64,000 nucleotides of DNA from contig NZ_CM001555.1 of NCBI RefSeq assembly GCF_000275865.1, forward strand, positions 2,258,967 through 2,322,966. Reading direction: 5' to 3'. The DNA comes from Methanofollis liminatans DSM 4140 (GTDB taxonomy: Archaea > Halobacteriota > Methanomicrobia > Methanomicrobiales > Methanofollaceae). The translations under genes and the position numbers were made by a program. This document shows positions 45,138-53,518 of this stretch, piece after piece. Each line of letters begins with the position of its first letter. Position 1 is the stretch's first letter. The notes beneath the pieces are model-generated. The model saw only the letters and a list, made by a program, of their open reading frames with translations, did not search any database and had not been told where the DNA came from.

Positions 45138-46427
45138 CTAGACCTCCTCCACCGTTGCAGCCTCATGGGCCGCCAGCATCCGCCCGACGGCTCCGGCGCC
45201 TGCAGGGCCTGAGGCGCGGACGGTGACCGGCATCCCCTGCCGCTGCGCTTCCTGGACGACCTGGACGATATGACTCAGGTCGCCCAGCGCCGTCGTGTAC
45301 AGCAGGACCGAGGCGGCCCCGGAGGAACGCATCGCTCGCGCCACCTGCTGCCTGAAGATGACGGGAACGCCGTCCCCGCCGAATGCGGATATGGTGCTGG
45401 AGAGAGATTCGCCGAACCCGCCGGGATCCGCGCCTTCCCGTCTGAGAGCGCGGATCCGGGCTCTCGCCATCGCCGGATCGAGATACCTGTAGAGGTGGAC
45501 CGAACGTTCGACCGGGCGGATCCCGGCGAGAGTCTGGAAGAGTTCTTTCTCGCCGGCGCCCGGCGGGATATATGTGACGATATCGCCCCCTGAAAGGATC
45601 AGGAGTGGACAGGAGCCGAACTTCGTGAACGATCCCTGCACCGCCCCGTTCACCGCCAGGGCATAGCGGTCGAAGAGGTCCCTTTCAGGGGCATCGTGCC
45701 GGTCGGGCAGGTCCACGACGATAAATGGCCTCCCACCGGAGAGCCCCTCGGCCTCCCTGACGTACATCTCCCCGTACTTCGCAGAGAGCTTCCAGTCCAC
45801 CAGGTCAAGGCTGTCGCCGGTGATATACTCCCGGTAGCCGCGCGTTTCCTGACCCTTGAGAAGGCGCAGGGATCCGCCCTCTTCATCGCCCGAACCGTGG
45901 CCCTTTCCTCTGCCGGAGAGAGGCAGGACCTGCGGAGTGACACGGAGAGCCGGGTTTTTCAGGGCAGACTTTCGCAGGGAGAGCGTGGCCGAGAAGAAGG
46001 GATCCTTTGCCACAAGCCCGATCCCGCCAAAGGAGGTGTCGCCGGCGGCCATAACCCTGAACGAGTGCCTGAGGACGACACGGCCGGGCCCGACCACCCG
46101 GGACTTCTGCTCGCTTGCAGCCACCGCCACCCCCGGGATCAGGTCTTCCACCTCCACCGCAAGAGCGGTCCCGGGATCGTAGGAGACATTTGTCTCCACC
46201 GCGAGCAGCGATCCCTGCCGGACGATACGCTTGCCGACAGCCCGTTCAACCGAAATGGTGGCGGCAAGGTGGGAGATGCCATGGAGAAAGACCGCTCCTC
46301 TGAAAACGAGGAAAAAAAGAACCGTTCCAGCGGCCAAAAGCCCTGCGAGGTCATCGAAGATGAGGGCATACGCAGCGAGGGCGACGGCAAGGACGGCCCC
46401 GCCTTCAGCCGCAGGGCTGGGCTTCAC
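45138..46427 (-). CDS. DUF58 domain protein
   Basis: The 429-aa protein begins with two transmembrane helices and a beta-domain. The DUF58 core is readable as RGYREYITGDSLDLVDWKLSAKYGEMYVREAEG (about 205-237). A von Willebrand-like remainder follows. DUF58 proteins act with MoxR ATPases, probably in surface or membrane-complex assembly. The GTG start at 46427 lies 3 nt after the MoxR stop, with GAGGTG ahead. Confidence 0.88.
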   Translation of the reverse strand: MKPSPAAEGGAVLAVALAAYALIFDDLAGLLAAGTVLFFLVFRGAVFLHGISHLAATISVERAVGKRIVRQGSLLAVETNVSYDPGTALAVEVEDLIPGVAVAASEQKSRVVGPGRVVLRHSFRVMAAGDTSFGGIGLVAKDPFFSATLSLRKSALKNPALRVTPQVLPLSGRGKGHGSGDEEGGSLRLLKGQETRGYREYITGDSLDLVDWKLSAKYGEMYVREAEGLSGGRPFIVVDLPDRHDAPERDLFDRYALAVNGAVQGSFTKFGSCPLLILSGGDIVTYIPPGAGEKELFQTLAGIRPVERSVHLYRYLDPAMARARIRALRREGADPGGFGESLSSTISAFGGDGVPVIFRQQVARAMRSSGAASVLLYTTALGDLSHIVQVVQEAQRQGMPVTVRASGPAGAGAVGRMLAAHEAATVEEV

Positions 46428-46430
46428 AGA

Positions 46431-47399
46431 TCAGGACACCTCGACGGAGTTCAGGATCTCCTCGACGACCGTGTTCACCGAGATCTGCCCGATGATCGCA
46501 TCACGCTCCATCAGGAGGCGGTGGCGGAGCACGGGCATGGCAAGCGTCTTGACGTCGTCGGGGAGGACATACGGCCGGCCGTCCATCGCGGCCCTGACCT
46601 TTGCGCCCCGCAGGAGGGCAAGCGAGGCGCGGGAGCTCGCCCCGAGACGAACGTCCCCATGGGACCGCGTCGCCGCAACGAGGTCGGCGATATACCTGAG
46701 CACCGCCTCATCGACATGGACCTGACGGACGACGCCGATCATCTCCCCGATATCCTCCGGGCTCAGCAGGGCAGGGAGGGACTCCTCAAAGTCGGTCCAG
46801 CTCAGCCCGCCGCCATTGTCGCGCCTGATAATTTCGAGTTCGTCCTCGACATTGAGATGGTCGAGCGGGATGCTGTACATAAAACGGTCGCGCTGAGCTT
46901 CCACCAGGGAAAACGTCCCCTCGAACTCGTAGGGGTTCTGGGTGGCGATCACGAAGAACGGTTTTGGGAGCGGGTAGGTGTTCCCGTCGATCGTTGCCTG
47001 GTGCTCGCTCATCGACTCCAGGAGCGCCGACTGGGTCTTCGGGGTCAGCCGGTTGATCTCGTCCACAAGGACGAAGTTCGAGAAGATAGGCCCCTTCTGG
47101 AGTATGAACTGATTTTCACGGGCGACATAGATGCGGACACCGATGATGTCGGCGGGCTGGACGTCCACCGCACCCTGGATCCGCTTGAAGGAGTACGAGA
47201 GGAGTTTCGCCATGATCTTCGAGACCGTGGTCTTCGCCGTTCCGGGCACCCCCTCGATGAGCACCGCACCGTCGGAGAGGACGCCGGTGAAGATCAGGTC
47301 GATCAGGGGCCTGTTCCCGACCACAAACCGTTGCGTGGTCTCCAGCACCTCATGATAGGCATCGGCAATATAACTTACATCGAGGTCTGTCGCATCCAT
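46431..47399 (-). CDS. MoxR-family AAA+ ATPase
   Basis: The 322-aa ATPase has Walker A GVPGTAKTT (about residue 53), Walker B FVLVDEINR, sensor 1 ATQNPYEFEGTF, and arginine-finger/sensor 2 blocks (LGASSRASLALLRGAKVRA). MoxR proteins act as chaperones that insert cofactors or mature DUF58/VWA partners. Its neighbours DUF4350 and DUF58 fit this role. Confidence 0.92.
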   Translation of the reverse strand: MDATDLDVSYIADAYHEVLETTQRFVVGNRPLIDLIFTGVLSDGAVLIEGVPGTAKTTVSKIMAKLLSYSFKRIQGAVDVQPADIIGVRIYVARENQFILQKGPIFSNFVLVDEINRLTPKTQSALLESMSEHQATIDGNTYPLPKPFFVIATQNPYEFEGTFSLVEAQRDRFMYSIPLDHLNVEDELEIIRRDNGGGLSWTDFEESLPALLSPEDIGEMIGVVRQVHVDEAVLRYIADLVAATRSHGDVRLGASSRASLALLRGAKVRAAMDGRPYVLPDDVKTLAMPVLRHRLLMERDAIIGQISVNTVVEEILNSVEVS

Positions 47400-47404
47400 G
47401 TCAT

Positions 47405-48277
47405 CTACCTAATGATCCTCTTTCTAAAAAAATATGCAGCCGCACCGATAAAGAGTCCGGCAACGGCAATCTGAAGGAGGGGATATTCCTTTGCCAGGCG
47501 GACGGCGGCGGTCGGTGCTCCAGCCGAGGCCGTGCGGCTCCAGCCCTGATCGACGAGCAGCACCGGGCGCAGGGAGATGAGGGCCTCGATGAACTGCCGG
47601 TTCTCGCCGGAGAACCCGGACATCGCATTGAGGAAGATGCCGGGGTCGCCGATGACGATCACCTCGCCGCCGCCGACCCGCTCGACGGCGCATACCGGGT
47701 ACCTGCTCACCACCTCATCGCCGTCGATCCGTCCGTTCGAGTTTCTGTCCACCCATGAGAGAAGGGAGGTCTGAAGGAGCGGCGTGCCACCTTTTAACGC
47801 CGCCGGACGGTTGAAGAGGACAGTCGAGACATTTTCGACGAGGGTGTGGTTTCCGGCACGGTAGCCCCTCACCGCCGCACCGTCGGCATAGTCCCGGTCG
47901 ACCGAGGTGAGGTTGCCGGGCAGAATCGTAATGCCCGACCCGACCGCGGCGAGGAACTCGTTGCCGCTCCCGAAATCGTCGCAGAGGACGACGGTGTTGT
48001 TCCGCGCCAGGAATGCCCGGTATGCGGCGATCTGTTCTGCGTCCGGAGATCCCTGCGGGGCGATGACGATGAGGACGGCGTCGTTGTAACCGCCCAGATC
48101 CGCCGGCCTCCAGACCTCATGTGCACCACGATCCTCCAGGTGAGAGAAGAACGAGGAGGTGCCGTTCCACTGGATGTTGTGGCGGCTATAGTCGTCATAG
48201 GTGGTGAACAGATGGACGCCCGCTGCGAGGGCGAGAACGAGGAGCACGGCGGCTGCAGCGACGAAACGGCCCTGCAT
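47405..48277 (-). CDS. DUF4350 membrane protein
   Basis: The 290-aa protein has an N-terminal helix and a C-terminal one (about residues 262-282) with a short basic tail. The body has the DUF4350 fold: GGYNDAVLIVIAPQGSPDAEQIAAYRAF, LCDDFGSGNEFL and VIGDPGIFLNAMSG. It resembles the glutamine-amidotransferase-like/ThuA fold without an evident active site. Its ATG overlaps the binding-protein stop by one base (TGATG). It is likely part of a MoxR-centred envelope system. Confidence 0.85.
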   Translation of the reverse strand: MQGRFVAAAAVLLVLALAAGVHLFTTYDDYSRHNIQWNGTSSFFSHLEDRGAHEVWRPADLGGYNDAVLIVIAPQGSPDAEQIAAYRAFLARNNTVVLCDDFGSGNEFLAAVGSGITILPGNLTSVDRDYADGAAVRGYRAGNHTLVENVSTVLFNRPAALKGGTPLLQTSLLSWVDRNSNGRIDGDEVVSRYPVCAVERVGGGEVIVIGDPGIFLNAMSGFSGENRQFIEALISLRPVLLVDQGWSRTASAGAPTAAVRLAKEYPLLQIAVAGLFIGAAAYFFRKRIIR

Positions 48278-49464
48278 CAGGCATCACCCGGATAGACGAA
48301 GGTCCCAGAGACGCCGGAGAGCCCGCAGAACCGCGAGAGATACTCCTCATGCACGGCCGCCGGGTCCAGCCCTGCGCAGCGGTCAGGGTGGAGCCAGCGT
48401 GCACTATAGTGCAGCCCGACGACATACCTTGGCCCCTCGACGAGGCTGGCGTGGATCAGGTAGACCCTTTCCTCCCGCTCGGCAGGGAGGGCGCTCCAAC
48501 CAGGGCGATTGCCGATGGCGTTCCTGACCTCGATGAACCTGAGGGGGAGACGGTCGCCGAAGCCCCCGAATCTGGAGGGGTCCTCCCCGACCAGTTTGAT
48601 GACGACGGCAGGGGCGGCGGCGATTACCATCCCGTCGTCGACCCCGATCATGCCGGAGCCGGCAGGAACCGGGCTGCCCCCACCAAGAAGGACGAGGTCG
48701 CCGGCAGGCGTTCCGGCGCCGCAGGCGATATACGCCGGGAAGGATTCCACATAGACGGCCCGGACCTGATCGGCCGGCAAATCGTCGAAGCAGGCCCGCA
48801 CCGCCTCATCCTGTTCGTCGAGGAAGCGGCAGAGGTCTTCGGCGCCGTCCTGGCAGCCGAGGAGGGAACCGATCGCGAGGGCCTCGCCCCGGATGGAGGC
48901 CGGGGCGGTGCAGGAGAACCTGAGCACCGGAATCCCGAGAGCGGAGGCGGTAGCCGCCGCAAGATCCCCTTCAGGGCCGACCGGGGCAAAAACGACGTCT
49001 GGGAAAAGGGAGGCGAGGGCAGCGGCGTCGGGGTCGTCGAGGCTGCCGACCGCCCTGCACCCGACGAGATCAGGGAAGAATATTCGGTCCATGAGGATCG
49101 AATGTTCAGCGCCCCGCACATATCCCATCGGATAGCCGATCGCACGGATCGTCTCCAGGGTCTGCGGGGACATGACGGCCACGGCCCGGATCGGTCGTTC
49201 AAAGATGACCGTGCGCCCCGCTGCATCGGTGCACTCCCAGGGGGCGCCGCCCCAGTGATGGTAGATAAAGGAGGCATCCTGGAGATCGGCAGGCGACGGA
49301 GCAGTTCCGGTGCCGTTCCGGTAGGTGACGTCGAGGTACGAAAAAATCGCCCCGACCATCTCGCCCTCCGAGAGCCTGCCGTCGTCGTCGGTGTCGCACG
49401 GTATCGCCGCCAAGCAGGGCACTGCAAGGAAGAGGCAGAGGACGACAGCAAAGGCGGCCTTCAT
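48277..49464 (-). CDS. Secreted BtuF/FepB-like substrate-binding protein with an EF-hand-type N-terminus
   Basis: The 395-aa protein has a signal peptide, then a short calcium-type/dockerin-like stretch (DTDDDGRLSEGEMVGAIFSYL, about residues 24-44). The periplasmic-binding domain for metal-chelate or cobamide follows (FERPIRAVAVMSPQTLETIRAIG). No permease or ATPase is nearby. The ATG at 49464 follows GGAGGTC. It overlaps the upstream gene by 4 nt and is co-translated with DUF4350, so it may sense a ligand for the operon rather than import it. Confidence 0.75.
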   Translation of the reverse strand: MKAAFAVVLCLFLAVPCLAAIPCDTDDDGRLSEGEMVGAIFSYLDVTYRNGTGTAPSPADLQDASFIYHHWGGAPWECTDAAGRTVIFERPIRAVAVMSPQTLETIRAIGYPMGYVRGAEHSILMDRIFFPDLVGCRAVGSLDDPDAAALASLFPDVVFAPVGPEGDLAAATASALGIPVLRFSCTAPASIRGEALAIGSLLGCQDGAEDLCRFLDEQDEAVRACFDDLPADQVRAVYVESFPAYIACGAGTPAGDLVLLGGGSPVPAGSGMIGVDDGMVIAAAPAVVIKLVGEDPSRFGGFGDRLPLRFIEVRNAIGNRPGWSALPAEREERVYLIHASLVEGPRYVVGLHYSARWLHPDRCAGLDPAAVHEEYLSRFCGLSGVSGTFVYPGDA

Positions 49465-49955
49465 CCCGACCTCCTCCAGGCAAACAGGGCGGCTGCAAGT
49501 GCGAGGAGAGCACCCGGCACTGAAAAGCCCGGTGCGGCTGCAGGGGTCGAGGAGGCCGCCGCCTCCCACGGTTCTGTTGTGGGGGAGATCCAGGTCGGCG
49601 CCACAGTGCCGTTCTCGCCGGCGACAAAATCCTCCCAGTACCCGGTGATCACGCCCTCTCCCCCCGTCTGGGCGCGGAGACGGTAGCTGACTTTCCGGTC
49701 GTCGAGGAGGGCGAAGGAGATCTGCCGATCGGCGACCGAGACGCGTCCGGGCGGATGAGTGGAGGAGACGAACAAAAACCCTTCCGGGATCGTCTCGACA
49801 AGCCCGCCGACGGCGATTCCGCTCACATTCAGGGTGACGACAAACTCTCCACCCGGCAGGGGGGTGCCCGTGACCGTCCGTTCAGGCGCCGCAAGGACGG
49901 GGGCTGATAACAGTGCCAGAAGAAGACAGGAGATGATGAGGGGGCCGGGTTTCAT
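49461..49955 (-). CDS. Secreted protein with a PGF-CTERM-like sorting tail
   Basis: The 164-aa protein has a signal peptide and a beta-domain of about 85 residues (TGTPLPGGEFVVTLNVSGI, VSYRLRAQTGGEG), as in archaeal adhesin-like repeats. The end APGFSVPGALLALAAALFAWRRSG resembles PGF-CTERM signals, which archaeosortase A removes while linking lipid. No archaeosortase gene is in the window. It overlaps the helicase stop by 4 nt upstream. Confidence 0.7.
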   Translation of the reverse strand: MKPGPLIISCLLLALLSAPVLAAPERTVTGTPLPGGEFVVTLNVSGIAVGGLVETIPEGFLFVSSTHPPGRVSVADRQISFALLDDRKVSYRLRAQTGGEGVITGYWEDFVAGENGTVAPTWISPTTEPWEAAASSTPAAAPGFSVPGALLALAAALFAWRRSG

Positions 49956-52105
49956 TCGTTATGGAGGTGAGGGCCCGGCGCACATATATCTTCTCTCAGG
50001 AGGCCCAGCGGGGTCCGGGCGAGGAGAGCGGCCATAGCAGGGCAGTCGTCGTGGTCGGCGCGTACCATTTCGGCGAAAAGCGACGGAGGGAGGAGCGGAC
50101 CGAACTTCCAGTCATCGGGTGCCGGCAGGGGGAGGGCGGCGGCGATCTCTGCCGCGGTCCACCGCTGCACCGCACCGAGGGTGTCCCTGACCTCCCCGGC
50201 CGGATCCGGCCCGGTCACCCCTGAGACGAGGAGCCAGAGATCGGAGATGCGGATCTTCGGCCCGTCCCCGAGCGCCCGTTCTAAGAGAGCGGCGAGCGCC
50301 CGGTTGAACTGCCCCCCATGGCAGGAGAGAATAAAAATACCATCGGCTCGCTCCCTGACCAGGAAGCCCTCGGCGGGGATGCCACTCCCGATCTCCTCGG
50401 CAACCCCATGGATCGACGCCTGTTCCCGTTTCCCGAGGGGGAGGGAGGAGGAGCCGCGGGCGAGGAGGCGCTGAACTGAGCGGGCGACTATCGGACTCAT
50501 CGGGGCGCCGGCGCCCGACCAGAATGGGCGGCGGTCTGAGGAGCGAGGGCCGCCGCCCTCAGGGACGACGGTGGCGATCCGGTGGTCGCTGTCGAGGGCG
50601 ATGATCCGCCACCGCCGCCCTCCGAGGGTGCAGACCGTCCCGACGCCCCCGGCCACAAACCTGGGATCGAGGGCGCCGGCCTCCTCTCCTTCAGGTGTGA
50701 GGGCGCGGAAGGTACCGGCGCCCGCGAAGACCGAGAGGAGGTCGCGGCCGTGGACGCGGGCGACCGTGCGTTCGGCCACCGGCCCGAGCATCAGAAAGAC
50801 GCCGTCCGCCGAGAGTATGCCCTCCGCGAGGAGGTGATCGACGATCGCTCCGGCGTCCTCTTCCCTGATCCCGGCGAAGGCGGCACATGAGAGGAGGGAG
50901 GAGGTTACACCCCGCCGCGGCGCCCGCCGCTCCTTCAGGAGCACAAGAAGAAGTTGCTGGATGAAGACGGTGTACGGCAGGACCGGGGGGCGGAGGGGCT
51001 CGACCTCGCGGCGCGTCGCCGCCTCGACGGTCGCCGCCGCCACCAGCAGGTCGAGGTCGTCCGCGAGCACAAAGGCCATCCGTGCCGGCGAGCCGCGCCG
51101 CCCGGTCCGCCCGAGCCTCTGGAGGAACGACGAGACCGAGGGCGGGGGACCGATCTGGACGACGAGGTCGAGGCCGCCGATATCGATGCCGAGTTCGAGG
51201 GTGCTCGTGCAGATCACGCAGGCGGCGCCCGATTCGGAGAGCGACGCCTCGGCGGCCTTTCTGGCGGCGGGAGGGATAGAGGAGTGGTGGACAGAAAGAC
51301 CGTCGACCGTCCCGGCAAGGGCGGAGGAGAGCCTTTCAGCCTCGCTCCGGCTCCTGACAAAGACGAGGGCGCGCTGGCCGCGGACCAGGCGGGATACGGT
51401 AGCGGCCAGCCCGGACCGGTCGGTCACGAGAAACGAAAACTGTTTTTTTCCCGGCGGGGACGGGACGGCCACGAGGCTGGCCCGGCGACCCGGGCCGGAG
51501 AACCATGCGAGAACCTCCCGGGGATTTCCCAGGGTCGCCGAGAGCCCGATCCGCTGGAGGGGCCGACCGGCCGCGCCGTCGAGACGGTCGAGGAGGCAGC
51601 GGAGGTGCACACCCCGCAGGTCGCCGGCAAAGGCGTGGACCTCGTCGACGATGACGAAACGGAGGTTTCGCAGGTCGCCGGCGAGGAAGGGGTCGAGGAG
51701 GATCACCTCAAGCGACTCCGGGGTTGTAAGGAGCATGTGAGGGGGGTCGCAACCGCCCCAGGAGCGTTCGCCCTTCGGAACGTCGCCGTGCCATTTCTGC
51801 ACCGAAAGGCCGGCCGGGGTACAGAGGGCGAGCATCCGCTCCTCCTGATCGTTGATCAGGGCCTTGAGAGGCGAGAGACAGATGCAGCAGACACCGGAGA
51901 GGCCGCCCTTTAAGACGGCGTCGATCACCGGGATCAGCGCCGCCTCGGTCTTGCCCCCGGCCGTTCCCGCCACCACCAGGAGATCGTTTCCTTCGGCCGC
52001 GGCGAGGGCCGCCTCCTCCTGCACCGGCCGCAGGTCGTCCCATCCAAGGCGGTGGGCAAGCATGCCCTGCAATGTCGGATGAAGGGATGCAAAGACCTCT
52101 GACAC
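49952..52105 (-). CDS. Lhr-like DExH superfamily 2 helicase
   Basis: The 717-aa protein has the SF2 set: Q-like LRPVQEEA, motif I GTAGGKTEAAL (an unusual AGGKT form), motif Ib TTPESLEV, motif II DEVHAFAG, motif III LSATLGNPREV, motif V LELGIDIGGLDLVVQIG and motif VI LQRLGRTGRRG. C-terminal winged-helix/beta parts resemble Lhr/Hel308-like enzymes. The likely start is GTG at 52105. Motif I lacks the common GSGKT spelling. It heads the MoxR operon, an odd partner for envelope genes. Confidence 0.85.
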   Translation of the reverse strand: MSEVFASLHPTLQGMLAHRLGWDDLRPVQEEAALAAAEGNDLLVVAGTAGGKTEAALIPVIDAVLKGGLSGVCCICLSPLKALINDQEERMLALCTPAGLSVQKWHGDVPKGERSWGGCDPPHMLLTTPESLEVILLDPFLAGDLRNLRFVIVDEVHAFAGDLRGVHLRCLLDRLDGAAGRPLQRIGLSATLGNPREVLAWFSGPGRRASLVAVPSPPGKKQFSFLVTDRSGLAATVSRLVRGQRALVFVRSRSEAERLSSALAGTVDGLSVHHSSIPPAARKAAEASLSESGAACVICTSTLELGIDIGGLDLVVQIGPPPSVSSFLQRLGRTGRRGSPARMAFVLADDLDLLVAAATVEAATRREVEPLRPPVLPYTVFIQQLLLVLLKERRAPRRGVTSSLLSCAAFAGIREEDAGAIVDHLLAEGILSADGVFLMLGPVAERTVARVHGRDLLSVFAGAGTFRALTPEGEEAGALDPRFVAGGVGTVCTLGGRRWRIIALDSDHRIATVVPEGGGPRSSDRRPFWSGAGAPMSPIVARSVQRLLARGSSSLPLGKREQASIHGVAEEIGSGIPAEGFLVRERADGIFILSCHGGQFNRALAALLERALGDGPKIRISDLWLLVSGVTGPDPAGEVRDTLGAVQRWTAAEIAAALPLPAPDDWKFGPLLPPSLFAEMVRADHDDCPAMAALLARTPLGLLREDICAPGPHLHNE

Positions 52106-52153
52106 AGAAGAATGTTCGGCATCCGGGTTTAACTACATTGCAGCGCGAGAGAA

Positions 52154-52164
52154 ATATTTAAATA
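52154..52164 (+). promoter_or_regulatory. TATA box of the pterin dehydratase gene
   Basis: ATATTTAAATATAA is centred about 28 nt ahead of the ATG at 52186, and no SD is present. The same AT-rich block lies about 50 nt ahead of the divergent helicase gene. Confidence 0.6.
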
Positions 52165-52185
52165 TAATGACCCGAAGGCATATCC

Positions 52186-52533
52186 ATGCCTCTCAGCACA
52201 GAATCGGTGCAGCCGATTGTTCCGGGTGTGCCGCCGCTCACCCGCCGGGAGATCATGGCCCTGCTCCCGCAGGTGCCGGGGTGGTCGTTCGAGAACGGGA
52301 AGTTGAAGAGACGGTTCACCTTCGAATCAGTCGGGGAAGCGGCCGCCTTCATCGGTCAGGTGATCGCCCTCGGCGCCGAGAGCGCGGACCACTACCCTGA
52401 CATCTGCCTCACCAGGTACAGGCATGTGGACATATTCTGGTACACGCACGCCTCGGGCGGCCTCACCCGGACCGATTTCGTGCTCGCCGCAAAACTCGGG
52501 GAGATGGTCGGGGGAAGGACGTTATTCAGATAG
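52186..52533 (+). CDS. Pterin-4a-carbinolamine dehydratase
   Basis: The 115-aa protein is a complete PCD. It has the WSFENGKLKRRFTFESVGEAAAFI block and the catalytic NHxP-like site as DHYPDI, with a second His in YRHVDI. The enzyme dehydrates pterin carbinolamines; in archaea it may act on molybdopterin-type or methanopterin-related pterins. Its end overlaps the convergent thioredoxin gene by 12 nt. Confidence 0.88.
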   Translation: MPLSTESVQPIVPGVPPLTRREIMALLPQVPGWSFENGKLKRRFTFESVGEAAAFIGQVIALGAESADHYPDICLTRYRHVDIFWYTHASGGLTRTDFVLAAKLGEMVGGRTLFR

Positions 52534-52923
52534 ACCAAACGCCCTCTTCACCTGCGACCTGAGCGTCTCGCGCGGCAGGGCACCGGTAAGCCTCCCGACC
52601 GGCCGGCCGTTTGAGAAGAAGACCAGCGTCGGTATCACCTCGACCCCGAACGACGCCGAAGTTTTTGGATTTTCATCGACATTGCATTTTCCAAAGGCGA
52701 CCTGCCCCGCAAACTCCAGAGCGAGGGCCTCGATCTCAGGGGCGACCCTCTGGCAGGGACCACACCACTCTGCCCAGAAGTCCACGACAAGATAGCGATG
52801 AGCGGCAATGGCGCCGGCAAAGCCGTGGTCCGATATCTCGATCACGCCGTCTTTCATGGCAGAAAACCGCGAAGCCAGTTCAAGCCGTTTTCTCTCCCTG
52901 ATCCGTTCGAGTTCGTCGTCCAT
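52522..52923 (-). CDS. Thioredoxin
   Basis: The 133-aa protein has a 35-residue charged N-terminal extension (MDDELERIRERKRLELASRF) and then a thioredoxin fold. The active site is WAEWCGPCQRV, the cis-Pro lies in VIPTLVFF, and FSNGRPVGRLTGAL follows. It reduces protein disulfides. The extension is unusual in thioredoxins but common in archaeal ones. Confidence 0.93.
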   Translation of the reverse strand: MDDELERIRERKRLELASRFSAMKDGVIEISDHGFAGAIAAHRYLVVDFWAEWCGPCQRVAPEIEALALEFAGQVAFGKCNVDENPKTSASFGVEVIPTLVFFSNGRPVGRLTGALPRETLRSQVKRAFGLSE

Positions 52924-53014
52924 GCATGGGATAGGAAGGAGGGGATTATCCAGATATCTATCGGGGAGCAGGGAAACTATATACGCAAGAAACGACTAGA
53001 TGTATATCCCGCAC

Positions 53015-53089
53015 AGCGAGGTGGGGTAGTCAGGAAATCCCGACGGGCTCATAACCCGTAGACCGATGGTTCAAATCCATCCCTCGCTA
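53015..53089 (+). tRNA. tRNA-Met (CAT), initiator type
   Basis: This 75-nt cloverleaf has acceptor arms AGCGAGG/CCTCGCT with A1:U72, an anticodon arm ACGGG-CTCATAA-CCCGT, and a T arm GATGG-TTCAAAT-CCATC. A CAT anticodon with three G:C pairs next to it and A1:U72 are hallmarks of archaeal initiator tRNA. No CCA is encoded. An oligo-T run (53102-53106) follows. Confidence 0.88.
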
Positions 53090-53131
53090 CTATTCTGCAC
53101 ATTTTTCCCGCTTTTTGCCAGGAGGAGAGCG

Positions 53132-53242
53132 ATGGCGCCGTTCAAACTTCAGCGCCCCGGAACAGGGATCAGGGAGCGCCCGCAGCGCGCAGCCGTACAA
53201 CGGACAGGGGCGGCAGAGACGACCGCCGCCGTCGGACCCTGA
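53132..53242 (+). CDS. Possible 36-aa basic peptide between the two tRNA genes
   Basis: The frame reads MAPFKLQRPGTGIRERPQ and so on to a TGA at 53240-53242. An SD-like AGGAGGAGAGCG directly precedes the ATG, stronger than for many genes here. No TATA box or homology is recognised, so it may be chance. Confidence 0.3.
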   Translation: MAPFKLQRPGTGIRERPQRAAVQRTGAAETTAAVGP

Positions 53243-53285
53243 GATTCTTATATATGAGAGAACCTACAAACAATATAACCAGCGA

Positions 53286-53360
53286 AGCGAGGTGGGGTAG
53301 TCAGGAAATCCCGACGGGCTCATAACCCGTAGACCGATGGTTCAAATCCATCCCTCGCTA
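53286..53360 (+). tRNA. tRNA-Met (CAT), initiator type, second copy
   Basis: This is identical over 75 nt to the copy at 53015-53089. Its 3' flank (ACTGTTCTTCACGTTTTTC) differs from the first copy's at only three of the first 19 positions, so the duplicated unit includes the terminator. A TATA-like CTTATATATG lies about 35 nt upstream, so it has its own promoter. Confidence 0.88.
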
Positions 53361-53518
53361 CTGTTCTTCACGTTTTTCACCGTTTACGAGATTTATTCCC
53401 TGATCTCATCCTTCAGGTCAGCCTCCGGCATGTCCATCCACACGCACGAAGAAGCAACGCCCTGAAACGTTCCCCCGCTGAAAACAATTATCCGACAGGA
53501 AAGAAAGGGGAAAAAGAG

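Noticed and set aside
45696-47474. A 592-codon plus-strand frame across the DUF58/MoxR genes
   Set aside because: It is the antisense of two well-supported genes, has unnatural Arg/Gly/Asp/His-rich composition and no SD or TATA support.
53015-53360. The tRNA pair considered as an integration (attachment) site
   Set aside because: No integrase or foreign block lies next to them; the copies look like a local duplication including the 3' flank.
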